DNA of 5,060 nucleotides from Cytophagales bacterium (GCA_003504855.1 DNZD01000323.1:1-5060); one strand, 5' to 3'. Numbered from the stretch's first letter, positions 1 through 5,060 are shown. Numbers and translations are program-made. The notes: generated by a model not told the origin, from the letters alone.

Positions 1-147
1 ACCCTCCGATGGTTTAGCACGCAGGGTGGACAGTGCCTTCTGCAGATCACCCTTCTCAAATTGCTCATTGAAGCTAAAGTTGGCCTGATAATAAGTGGCA
101 CAACCCGTTAGCCAGGCAAGAGAAAGGATGAGTAAAATGCGACGCAT
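1..147 (-). CDS. small lipoprotein, N-terminal part only (possibly COG3014-like)
   Basis: This reading frame starts at an ATG at 145-147 and runs without a stop to the window edge, giving 49 residues. The N-terminus is a lipoprotein signal: MRR, a hydrophobic stretch ILLILSLAWL, then the lipobox LTGC with the acylated cysteine at residue 16. The mature part begins CATYYQANFSFNEQFEKGDL and continues into a helix of the kind seen in TPR-like repeats (FEKGDLQKALSTL). It starts only 6 bases after the stop of the LpoB-like gene, so the two are almost certainly co-transcribed. From memory, LpoB-like genes are often followed by a lipoprotein of the COG3014 type, and this N-terminus fits that pattern, but 49 residues are too few to assign the family. 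The lipoprotein call is firm; the function is unknown. Confidence 0.75.
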   Translation of the reverse strand, partial: MRRILLILSLAWLTGCATYYQANFSFNEQFEKGDLQKALSTLRAKPSEG

Positions 148-153
148 GGTCGG

Positions 154-723
154 TTAGTTTCTCACGTATTTCTTGATCTCTTTTTGGCTGTACCACACAC
201 GCCGGTTAGTCTCCATGTCGGTCAGAAACAAGGTCGTGATGTAGTTCACCGTCCGGCGTTTCTGGTAGGTGTCAATTTCTGATGTCATCTCGCCAAACAG
301 CATGAGGTTGGCCCCCACCTCCTTGCCCCATTTTGCCACGGTAGCCGGATCAGCAAAGTCTTGCTGCTGGATGCGCTCGAGCCGGAGTTTGTCGCGGAAG
401 GCCGCCGACTCAATCAGGTCGGCGAGATTGGAGTTGTAGATGGCCAGTTCCATCTTCTTGATGTAGTTCTCCGCGTCGATATGTTCGGTAGTCTTGTTCT
501 TGACCTCTCCCACCAGGATGGCAGGCTTTCGACCCAGGGTCTTGGCATACTCCTTAAACTTCTCGCTGTTCAGCAGGTCGTTAATCATGCTCGTCGCCAC
601 TTCGCGGCTGTCGGTATCATTCCATCTTCCGCTGAGATCGGTGGGAGTAGCAGGATCAATGCGGGTGACGGTGCGGGCGCAGGAGCCCAGCAACAGCAAT
701 GCAATCAGGGCAACAGTTCTCAT
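154..723 (-). CDS. lpoB: LpoB-like penicillin-binding protein activator lipoprotein
   Basis: The protein has 189 residues when read from the ATG at 721-723. A TTG five codons upstream (738) would also be in frame, but the ATG directly precedes a textbook signal peptide (MRTVALIALLLLGSC, lipobox LGSC, acylated Cys15). The mature protein carries the landmarks of the LpoB family: DLSGRWNDTDSREVA at residues 30-42, PAILVGEVKNKT at 67-78, GANLMLFGEM at 137-146, and a C-terminal strand pair with LTDMETNRRVWYSQKEIKK. In E. coli LpoB is an outer-membrane lipoprotein that reaches through the peptidoglycan and stimulates the synthase PBP1b. That partner is not visible here, and in this phylum the role is inferred from the family. 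It lies 61 bases after rpe and 6 bases before another lipoprotein gene. No clear ribosome binding site or TAnnTTTG box was found in the 61-base gap. Confidence 0.85.
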   Translation of the reverse strand: MRTVALIALLLLGSCARTVTRIDPATPTDLSGRWNDTDSREVATSMINDLLNSEKFKEYAKTLGRKPAILVGEVKNKTTEHIDAENYIKKMELAIYNSNLADLIESAAFRDKLRLERIQQQDFADPATVAKWGKEVGANLMLFGEMTSEIDTYQKRRTVNYITTLFLTDMETNRRVWYSQKEIKKYVRN

Positions 724-784
724 GGAGTCTGAATTCAACAGATTAGATCAAAATCCTTGCCAGTGGTCACACCTGGGTCAACTG

Positions 785-1417
785 CTACCGCACCCCGGCC
801 GGGTCTTTGGCAGAGAACACCAGGTTCCCGGCCACCAGCACGTTGGCTCCGGCATCCATCAGCGGGCGGGCGTTGTTCAGGTTTACTCCTCCGTCAATTT
901 CAATAAGCGCCTTGGATCCTGTGGCTGAAATCATTGACCGCAGTGCCTTTACCTTCTCATATGTGTGCTCAATGAACTTCTGTGCGCCAAACCCGGGATT
1001 CACGGACATCATACAAACCAGGTCAATATCGCGAATGATACTTTCCAGGTGCTGAACCGGTGTGTGCGGATTGATCGCTACGCCCGCCTGAGCGCCTAGG
1101 CTTTTGATCTGTTGGATGTTCCGGTGCAAGTGTGGACAGGTTTCCAGGTGCACAGAGATGGTAGCCGCACCAGCCTTGCGAAAGGCCTCCACATAATTCT
1201 CTGGATGCACGATCATCAGGTGCACATCCAAAGGCTTTTTGGCGTGCCGGTTGACGGCCTCAACCACCGGCACACCCATGGAGATATTGGGTACAAAAAC
1301 ACCATCCATGATATCGACGTGTATCCAGTCGGCAGCGCTGCTGTTGATCATTTCGATTTCGCGTTGCAGGTTGGCGAAATCCGCGGCGAGGATGGAGGGT
1401 GCAATGATGGGTTTCAT
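785..1417 (-). CDS. rpe: ribulose-phosphate 3-epimerase
   Basis: This is the TIM-barrel enzyme that interconverts D-ribulose 5-phosphate and D-xylulose 5-phosphate in the cytosolic pentose phosphate pathway. The 210 residues show all family motifs: IAPSILAADFANL (5-17), HVDIMDGVFVPN (33-44), DVHLM (64-68), MSVNPGFGAQKF (137-148), EIDGGVN (173-179) and VAGNLVF (195-201). The metal ligands are expected to be His33, Asp35, His66 and Asp175, with the two Asp residues as acid/base pair; all are present. The ATG start gives the usual MKPIIAPSIL opening. It lies 18 bases after the S8 peptidase stop, so it is probably co-transcribed with it. One oddity: the protein ends at KDPAGVR with TAG. Beyond that stop the same frame reads QLTQV and then TGA at 767-769, which resembles the normal final helix of this family. 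The barrel and active site are complete, so activity is expected. Confidence 0.97.
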   Translation of the reverse strand: MKPIIAPSILAADFANLQREIEMINSSAADWIHVDIMDGVFVPNISMGVPVVEAVNRHAKKPLDVHLMIVHPENYVEAFRKAGAATISVHLETCPHLHRNIQQIKSLGAQAGVAINPHTPVQHLESIIRDIDLVCMMSVNPGFGAQKFIEHTYEKVKALRSMISATGSKALIEIDGGVNLNNARPLMDAGANVLVAGNLVFSAKDPAGVR

Positions 1418-1435
1418 GGCCCTAAAAATAGCATA

Positions 1436-3070
1436 TTAAAGCTTCATAAATCGAAGGCTAAAGGTCTTCCCTCCGGCCTGGACCTTCAGGATGTATGAAC
1501 CCGGTAAAAGCTCGGCGACATCAATCAATAGCGGATCCAACTCCCAGGTCATTGTGGTCGTGTTAGTAAGTAACTGACGACCTGCCATATCAAAGAAGGA
1601 AAGTACGATTGTTCCTTCAGGCAAATCCCGGAAGGACAATTGGAAGACGTTCCTGACTGCATTGGGATACAGCAGGACTTCGGTATAGGCTGACTTGCTC
1701 TTCAAATAGTTTCTTGCGGCGGTGTAGCTGGCAATTCCAAATCCGAAATTGTTGTCGGGCGCGCTCCCCTGCCTTGCGGATATCTTGATCGCCTCAATAA
1801 GTTCGGCAGGTTTGCGTTCAGGGAACGCCTGCAGCATCCCCGCCATCAAACCGGCAACAATCGGTGAGGCGAAAGAAGTCCCGCCATTGACCCCAGGCTG
1901 GGCATTGGGCAGGATTACCTGTGTATTAACGCCCATGGCCATTACATCCGGTTTGATGCGCCCATCGGCTGTAGGGCCGACCGAGGAGAAACCCGCTTTG
2001 GCACCCAACGTATTTACAGCGCCGACAGCGAGAATACCATCTGCGTCGGCCGGAGAAGTAATGTATCGCCAAGCCGACTGGCCCTCATTGCCGGCGCTCA
2101 CCACAACAATGATTCCACGGTCACGCGCCATACCGGCCGCCCGCGTGATCACAGCAGTCTTTCCATCCAGTTGTGTGATCTTGTAATCCATCGAAGGGTC
2201 ATCAAAGGTGTTGTATCCCAATGACGACTGGATAATATCTGTGCCGGCACTGTCCGCCTTCTCGGCAGCAAACGTCCAGTTGTATTCTTCAATGCGGTAC
2301 TCCGAAGACACATCCTCGGTGACAAAAAAATTAAAGGTTGCCTCTGGTGCAGCCCCCACATAGTTGTACGGACCACAATTCACATCGCACTTCCAATAAC
2401 CTTGTCTGGCGCCAATCACCGAAAAGACTTCTGTGCCATGGGCATCATACTGATAGACATTTCCTGAGTTGCCGATAAAGTCTTGGGTAGTCAAAACCCG
2501 ACCATCAGCTATTACCGGCTGAAAGGCCAATTGTCCATTGTTGATACCCGGAAATCCTGCATCAAGGATACTTATCATAATGCCCTTGCCTTTAAAGCCA
2601 TCGGCTTGCATATCAACAATTCCGGCCAACGTGAACTGTGTCTCCGCATCTGCCCCAGCCGACGCATTGAGTTGCGCGAACTTGTTGGATTTCCTGCCGC
2701 CCACTAGTTTGTGACCCGGTGCCACCAGTTCGGTTCTGCTCACAAAGGGGAAGGCGGCTATCGTAGCGATCAGACCGGGACTGGCTTCCACCAATACTCC
2801 GTTAAACCATTTGCTGGTAAAGAAGGCCTTTGCTCCGGTAGCCTTCACCTGGGCCACATAGGTGGGATTGACAGGCAGGTCGTCAGCGTTGACGGAGACT
2901 CCACTGTGATTCCTGCGGGCGATGGCTTTCGCCGAAAGAAACGACTGGGGCTGAGCAATCGAATAGGGCGTGTTCGATTTATCCCTGAAGAATACCATGT
3001 ATCGATTGGTTTGCGCCATGGTGGAAATCGCGCAAAGCAGGCCGACAAGAAGACCACTAGCGCGCCACAT
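1436..3070 (-). CDS. secreted subtilisin-like S8 serine peptidase with T9SS type A sorting domain
   Basis: The 544-residue protein has three parts. Residues 1-19 are a signal peptide (MWRASGLLVGLLCAISTMA), with likely cleavage before Gln20, a residue that could cyclise to pyroglutamate. Residues 20-150 form a propeptide-like region typical of Bacteroidota subtilases (FLSAKAIARR, DLPV). The peptidase domain spans about 150-455, with the triad Asp170 (ISILDAG), His211 (YDAHGTEVFSVIG) and Ser399 (GGTSFASPIVAG) and the oxyanion Asn328 (VVVSAGNEG). Cys228 and Cys232 may pair. Residues 465-544 form a sorting domain (LYPNAVRN, LPGSYILKV, terminal RFMKL), which directs export by the type IX system and is normally removed or exchanged for a surface anchor. 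The ATG start lies inside the end of the upstream lipoprotein gene (14-base overlap), which suggests translational coupling. The substrate is unknown; no T9SS machinery gene is in view. Confidence 0.95.
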   Translation of the reverse strand: MWRASGLLVGLLCAISTMAQTNRYMVFFRDKSNTPYSIAQPQSFLSAKAIARRNHSGVSVNADDLPVNPTYVAQVKATGAKAFFTSKWFNGVLVEASPGLIATIAAFPFVSRTELVAPGHKLVGGRKSNKFAQLNASAGADAETQFTLAGIVDMQADGFKGKGIMISILDAGFPGINNGQLAFQPVIADGRVLTTQDFIGNSGNVYQYDAHGTEVFSVIGARQGYWKCDVNCGPYNYVGAAPEATFNFFVTEDVSSEYRIEEYNWTFAAEKADSAGTDIIQSSLGYNTFDDPSMDYKITQLDGKTAVITRAAGMARDRGIIVVVSAGNEGQSAWRYITSPADADGILAVGAVNTLGAKAGFSSVGPTADGRIKPDVMAMGVNTQVILPNAQPGVNGGTSFASPIVAGLMAGMLQAFPERKPAELIEAIKISARQGSAPDNNFGFGIASYTAARNYLKSKSAYTEVLLYPNAVRNVFQLSFRDLPEGTIVLSFFDMAGRQLLTNTTTMTWELDPLLIDVAELLPGSYILKVQAGGKTFSLRFMKL

Positions 3071-3773
3071 AGTCTTTCAGGGTCTGCTTGTACGCAACAC
3101 CGGATTCGACAATCTGTTTGCCGATGCATGCGCCAACTGTGCAATATGAAAACACATTGCTTTCATAATAGACCAAACCAACGCCGAGGGCATATACTGA
3201 CGTGCGCACGTCTTGTCCAACGATAGGGTCCACTGCATTATTTTCTTCAATGGTGACCGTGTTTTTGTAGGATAGCGTTCCCAATTGGAAACCTTGCGCC
3301 AACCCTTTCACCGTATAGTTATCGCACGCCAGTGTGCCATCGGTACACCGGTCTTTACCACCCTGGCTGTTATACGCATTGCCATTCCAGGTCTTGCCTG
3401 CACTGAGTGGCAGCGAAAGTTTCAGATAGGGTATGTTGCCTTGTTGAACCACTACCGCAAAATCGCTCTTGCGAACGGACCATGTATCGGTAGCTGAATA
3501 GGGCTGCGTGTCATCCGTACGGCGGAAACGCTGGAGCGTATAGATTACCTCGCCGGAAGCCACCAGCGTATCGGAGACCAGCACCTTCAGGTCATATGAG
3601 GAAATGGTCTGTCCGGTGACCGGGGAGAACTGCGTCTCCACAACGGTATACATCCATTGACTACCCTTTTGAATCGGGTAATAGCCACTGCTGTCGATTT
3701 TCGGGAATGAAGTGTGCGATTCACAGGCGACCAGTGCAAGTAAGAGCCACGAAATGAGAAGATTCAACCGCAC
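3057..3773 (-). CDS. beta-rich lipoprotein of unknown function, paired with the S8 peptidase
   Basis: This is a 238-residue lipoprotein with signal MRLNLLISWLLLALVAC and acylated Cys17. The start is GTG at 3771-3773. An in-frame TAA lies three codons upstream of it, and the only other usable start would be TTG at codon 3, so GTG is preferred. The mature part looks like a beta-strand-rich domain. It opens with YYPIQKGSQWMYTV (31-44), a pattern I associate with Bacteroidota surface lipoproteins, and later has LPLSAGKTWNGNAYN (121-135) and YALGVGLVYYES (194-205). Cys143/Cys150 and Cys211/Cys216 are spaced so that each pair could form a disulfide. I do not recognise a named family. The gene overlaps the peptidase gene by 14 bases and comes first in the transcript, so the two products probably work together, for instance as peptidase and surface partner or inhibitor; that is inference only. 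Confidence 0.85.
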   Translation of the reverse strand: MRLNLLISWLLLALVACESHTSFPKIDSSGYYPIQKGSQWMYTVVETQFSPVTGQTISSYDLKVLVSDTLVASGEVIYTLQRFRRTDDTQPYSATDTWSVRKSDFAVVVQQGNIPYLKLSLPLSAGKTWNGNAYNSQGGKDRCTDGTLACDNYTVKGLAQGFQLGTLSYKNTVTIEENNAVDPIVGQDVRTSVYALGVGLVYYESNVFSYCTVGACIGKQIVESGVAYKQTLKDYVAR

Positions 3774-3790
3774 ACGACTGGGTTAGTGTA

Positions 3791-3798
3791 CAAAGTTA
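3791..3798 (-). promoter_or_regulatory. candidate Bacteroidota -7 promoter element (TAACTTTG)
   Basis: Read on the minus strand this octamer is TAACTTTG, a full match to the TAnnTTTG -7 consensus of Bacteroidota primary sigma factor promoters. It ends 17 bases before the GTG of the lipoprotein gene, giving a leader of roughly 10 bases. No TTTG -33 box is seen at the usual 19-21 base spacing; that stretch is A-rich instead. It would drive the whole minus-strand gene series. The gap between the divergent genes is only 48 bases (3774-3821), so the promoter for the plus-strand gene must overlap this one. Confidence 0.45.
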
Positions 3799-3821
3799 TT
3801 TTTTCTTTTTGATATTTGGCC

Positions 3822-4382
3822 ATGAATCAACGCCCGCTTATCTACGTCCACCGGATTACAAACCTCAGCGATGCCCGCTATTGCGCCGGCATGGGCGTGG
3901 ATATGCTGGGGTTTGTGGTTGATCCGTCCGATCCGGACTACGTAACTCCCAAACTGTACCAGGATATGATTGGTTGGATATCGGGTCCAAAGCGCGTGAT
4001 CGAATGGCGTTCCGCTTCCTCACCCGATTGGGATGAGTTGCTCGACGTGTATAAGCCCGATCTTATTCACCTTCCCCTCCAGGGGATGGCCACCGCTCCT
4101 GCCCTTCCATTGATGGTTGAAATTGATGCGTCTGATTTGCCGTTATTAAAGTCTAACCCAAACATTACCCACCTGGTCATCCGCGACGGATTGAACGTTC
4201 AAACCATACCTGACGCCACTAAACTGCCGGTGCTGCTTTCTGTTCCGGGCAATATCAATAGCCAGGAGTTGTTACAGCGAACCGGTGCGGCCGGCCTGGC
4301 GTTGCAAGGCAGCAATGAGGTGGCACCGGGACTCAAAGACTACGATCACCTGGCCCTGATCCTTGAAGCACTCGAGGATTAA
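3822..4382 (+). CDS. TrpF-like (phosphoribosylanthranilate isomerase fold) protein, probably non-catalytic
   Basis: The protein has 186 residues from the ATG at 3822; a TTG two codons earlier is less likely. The N-terminus IYVHRITNLSDARYCAGMGV (7-26) followed by DMLGFVVDP aligns with the TrpF opening (KxCGITxxxDA...GADxLGFVF). The C-terminus GSNEVAPGLKD (163-173) aligns with the TrpF SGVE...PGVKD loop. The working residues differ, however. The catalytic Cys of KxCG is His10, the substrate-binding Arg of SPRYV is Asp39 (PDYV), the QLHG motif reads HLPL (83-86), the GGTG loop with its acidic residue is absent, and the LAGGL phosphate loop reads LLSVPGNI. The length is shorter than the usual 200-210. 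TrpF catalyses the third committed step of tryptophan synthesis; this protein is unlikely to do so. No trp genes are nearby. It may bind a phosphorylated ligand or have another role. Automated annotation may call it trpF. Confidence 0.8.
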   Translation: MNQRPLIYVHRITNLSDARYCAGMGVDMLGFVVDPSDPDYVTPKLYQDMIGWISGPKRVIEWRSASSPDWDELLDVYKPDLIHLPLQGMATAPALPLMVEIDASDLPLLKSNPNITHLVIRDGLNVQTIPDATKLPVLLSVPGNINSQELLQRTGAAGLALQGSNEVAPGLKDYDHLALILEALED

Positions 4383-4404
4383 AGTATAAACCTAATAAAG
4401 CTTG

Positions 4405-4436
4405 CTCGCTCTGGTCGGGATTTGCAATCCCGACCT
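4405..4436 (+). repeat. REP-like 32-base hairpin repeat, copy 1
   Basis: A CTCGCTCT lead is followed by a perfect inverted repeat: arms GGTCGGGATT (4413-4422) and AATCCCGACC (4426-4435) around the loop TGC. A second copy at 4950-4981 is in the same orientation and differs at one base of the 32 (T4410 versus G4955). It starts 22 bases after the TrpF-like stop codon. No T-run follows on either strand, so it is not a typical intrinsic terminator, though it could protect mRNA 3' ends. Short GC-rich hairpins of this sort suggest a REP-type dispersed element; genome copy number is unknown from here. Confidence 0.8.
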
Positions 4437-4489
4437 CAAACTGGTTGCTCTAAATCTCAAAGGGATTGAATTGTATGACGCGGTATGAA

Positions 4490-4505
4490 ATGCTCCGTCG
4501 AGCAT
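4490..4505 (-). terminator. short hairpin downstream of the response regulator, weak terminator candidate
   Basis: ATGCTC (4490-4495) and GAGCAT (4500-4505) form a perfect 6-base-pair stem with a CGTC/GACG loop, 15 bases beyond the TGA of the minus-strand response regulator. On that strand the stem is followed by TTCAT, only a very short U tract. An outer ATGAC/GTCAT pairing (4475-4479 with 4510-4514) encloses it. It may end the response regulator transcript, but the weak U run keeps confidence low. Confidence 0.35.
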
Positions 4506-4520
4506 CAAAGTCATGGAAAA

Positions 4521-4889
4521 TCAAACGCCCAAATGGCTTGCAATCTTTTGACTGAGGGATCGTATCCCGGACAACTTCTCGATATACTCATCTCCTCCTG
4601 AGCGCATAGCCGCATCTTTGATGAATGTCTCAGATCGTGATGACAAGAAGTATATGTGTGTCTTTTTGAATGTCTCACGACGCCTGATCTCCTGGCATAA
4701 GGACAGCCCATTGATTTCGGGCATCATCACATCAAGGATGATGAGATCCGGGAGAAAGGATAAGCAGGCAGTCAGGGCATACCGGGGATTATCGATGATC
4801 CGCACTTCATATCCTTGTTTCTCCAGGTTGTAGAACAGCAGTTCCAGTATATCCGGATCATCATCGACAATAAGAATCTTCTTGGCCAC
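4521..4889 (-). CDS. stand-alone CheY-like response regulator (receiver domain only)
   Basis: The protein has 122 residues from the GTG at 4887-4889, giving the classic opening MAKKILIVDDDPDILELL. A TTG two codons upstream (4895) is an alternative start. Numbered from the GTG, the acidic triplet is Asp9-11, the phosphoacceptor is Asp53 in LIILDVMMPEING, the switch Ser is Ser83 in YFLSSRSE, and the conserved lysine is Lys105. The family's Lys-Pro is Lys-Leu here (YIEKLSG). The protein is a single receiver domain with no output domain, so it would act by protein-protein contact or as a phosphorelay intermediate in the cytoplasm. No histidine kinase lies in the window, so its partner is unknown. 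Five full lines inside it (4561-4860) count 142 G+C of 300 (47%), while two sampled lines in the left block (301-360 and 1801-1860) are each 60%. Repeat copies bracket it on both sides. Confidence 0.92.
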   Translation of the reverse strand: MAKKILIVDDDPDILELLFYNLEKQGYEVRIIDNPRYALTACLSFLPDLIILDVMMPEINGLSLCQEIRRRETFKKTHIYFLSSRSETFIKDAAMRSGGDEYIEKLSGIRSLSQKIASHLGV

Positions 4890-4908
4890 CCACAAAGGTG
4901 ATGGACAG

Positions 4909-4944
4909 GCATTACGCCAGCATTACCGTGAGTTAATCATTAAC
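4909..4944. promoter_or_regulatory. candidate operator region upstream of the response regulator
   Basis: Two signals lie within 60 bases upstream of the response regulator start. GCATTAC occurs at 4909-4915 and again at 4920-4926, an 11-base period or about one helical turn. GTTAATCATTAAC at 4932-4944 is a perfect palindrome with 6-base arms around a central C. Such arrangements can be protein-binding sites, but short AT-rich palindromes also arise by chance. No convincing TAnnTTTG box was found here. Confidence 0.25.
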
Positions 4945-4949
4945 AACTT

Positions 4950-4981
4950 CTCGCGCTGGTCGGGATTTGCAATCCCGACCT
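4950..4981 (+). repeat. REP-like 32-base hairpin repeat, copy 2
   Basis: This is the second copy of the unit at 4405-4436, in the same orientation. Its lead is CTCGCGCT and its hairpin arms are GGTCGGGATT (4958-4967) and AATCCCGACC (4971-4980) with loop TGC. The 23-base hairpin is identical to copy 1. The copies are 545 bases apart start to start and enclose the response regulator with its flanks. This copy starts 60 bases upstream of the response regulator start codon. Confidence 0.8.
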
Positions 4982-5004
4982 TGATAATTCAAAGCTACTA
5001 CGTC

Positions 5005-5045
5005 CTTTTTTGGCTTGATCCAAAAAAGTACCAAAAAAAATCAAG
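5005..5045. repeat. T/A-rich element with two alternative stem-loops
   Basis: CTTTTTTGG (5005-5013) pairs perfectly with CCAAAAAAG (5020-5028) around the loop CTTGAT. That loop is itself complementary to ATCAAG at 5040-5045, which follows a second run CCAAAAAAAA (5031-5040). Loop-to-downstream pairing would give a pseudoknot, or a competing stem. The layout resembles A/T-run elements I recall between genes in Bacteroidota, but I cannot confirm its copy number. No gene was found in 4890-5060. Confidence 0.45.
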
Positions 5046-5060
5046 GCGAAACGATGCTTC

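Noticed and set aside
792..804. GC-rich palindrome ACCCCGGCCGGGT as an rpe terminator
   Set aside because: It lies within the rpe coding sequence before the stop and has no following U tract.
361..928. Plus-strand open frames opposite lpoB and rpe
   Set aside because: They are mirror frames of recognised genes, low in recognisable motifs and rich in residues expected from antisense reading.
2711..3226. Plus-strand open frame of 171 codons opposite the peptidase and lipoprotein genes
   Set aside because: It is antisense to two well-supported genes and its translation has no signal, motif or plausible composition.
3811..3818. GATATTTG as a plus-strand -7 promoter element
   Set aside because: It has one mismatch to TAnnTTTG and ends 3 bases before the ATG, so transcription would start at or inside the coding region.
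4413..4435. First hairpin repeat as an intrinsic terminator for the TrpF-like gene
   Set aside because: The stem is strong but followed by TCAAACTGG, with no T-run, and the same hairpin recurs at 4958-4980, where no plus-strand gene ends just before it.
4475..4555. Plus-strand mini-frame of 26 codons (MTRYEMLRRASKSWK...)
   Set aside because: It overlaps the 3' end of the response regulator on the opposite strand and has no promoter or ribosome binding site; such short frames are expected by chance.
4901..4936. Plus-strand mini-frame of 11 codons upstream of the response regulator
   Set aside because: It is on the opposite strand from the gene it would lead and too short to support.
4405..4981. 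CRISPR-like reading of the two identical hairpin repeats
   Set aside because: There are only two copies, 545 bases apart with a gene between them; no array spacing and no cas genes.

Overview
The window looks like a chromosomal segment from a member of the Bacteroidota, probably of the Cytophagales type. The evidence is a secreted subtilase ending in a type IX secretion (T9SS) sorting domain, several outer-envelope lipoproteins, poor Shine-Dalgarno sequences, and a TAnnTTTG-type -7 promoter element. No rRNA, tRNA, CRISPR array or transposase gene was seen. The species cannot be named from this sequence alone.

Left block (1-3773, minus strand): five genes are read in one direction. In transcription order they are a GTG-started lipoprotein of unknown function, a T9SS-exported S8 serine peptidase whose start overlaps the lipoprotein end by 14 bases, ribulose-phosphate 3-epimerase (rpe), an LpoB-like lipoprotein, and the first 49 codons of a further small lipoprotein that runs off the window. 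The gaps are -14, 18, 61 and 6 bases, so one transcript could cover all five, although 61 bases leaves room for an internal promoter before lpoB. A TAACTTTG element just ahead of the first gene is the best promoter candidate. Four of the five products are envelope or secreted proteins; rpe is the metabolic exception.

Middle (3822-4382, plus strand): one divergent gene encodes a TrpF-like (phosphoribosylanthranilate isomerase fold) protein. Family landmarks remain at both ends, but the positions that should carry the catalytic cysteine, the substrate-binding arginine and the glycine-rich phosphate loops are changed or missing. It is probably a non-catalytic or repurposed relative.

Right block (4383-5060): a stand-alone CheY-like receiver protein lies on the minus strand, more AT-rich than the block to its left. 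It is bracketed by two same-orientation copies of a 32-base unit that contains a perfect 10-base-pair hairpin. A small palindrome and an 11-base direct repeat lie upstream of it, and a short hairpin lies downstream. The window ends in a T/A-rich element with two mutually exclusive stem-loops.

The most interesting points are the degenerate TrpF-like protein, the paired hairpin repeats around the response regulator, the alternative-pairing element at the right edge, and an rpe gene whose stop codon appears to cut off the last six residues of the normal protein. Nothing here by itself proves a new multi-gene system.
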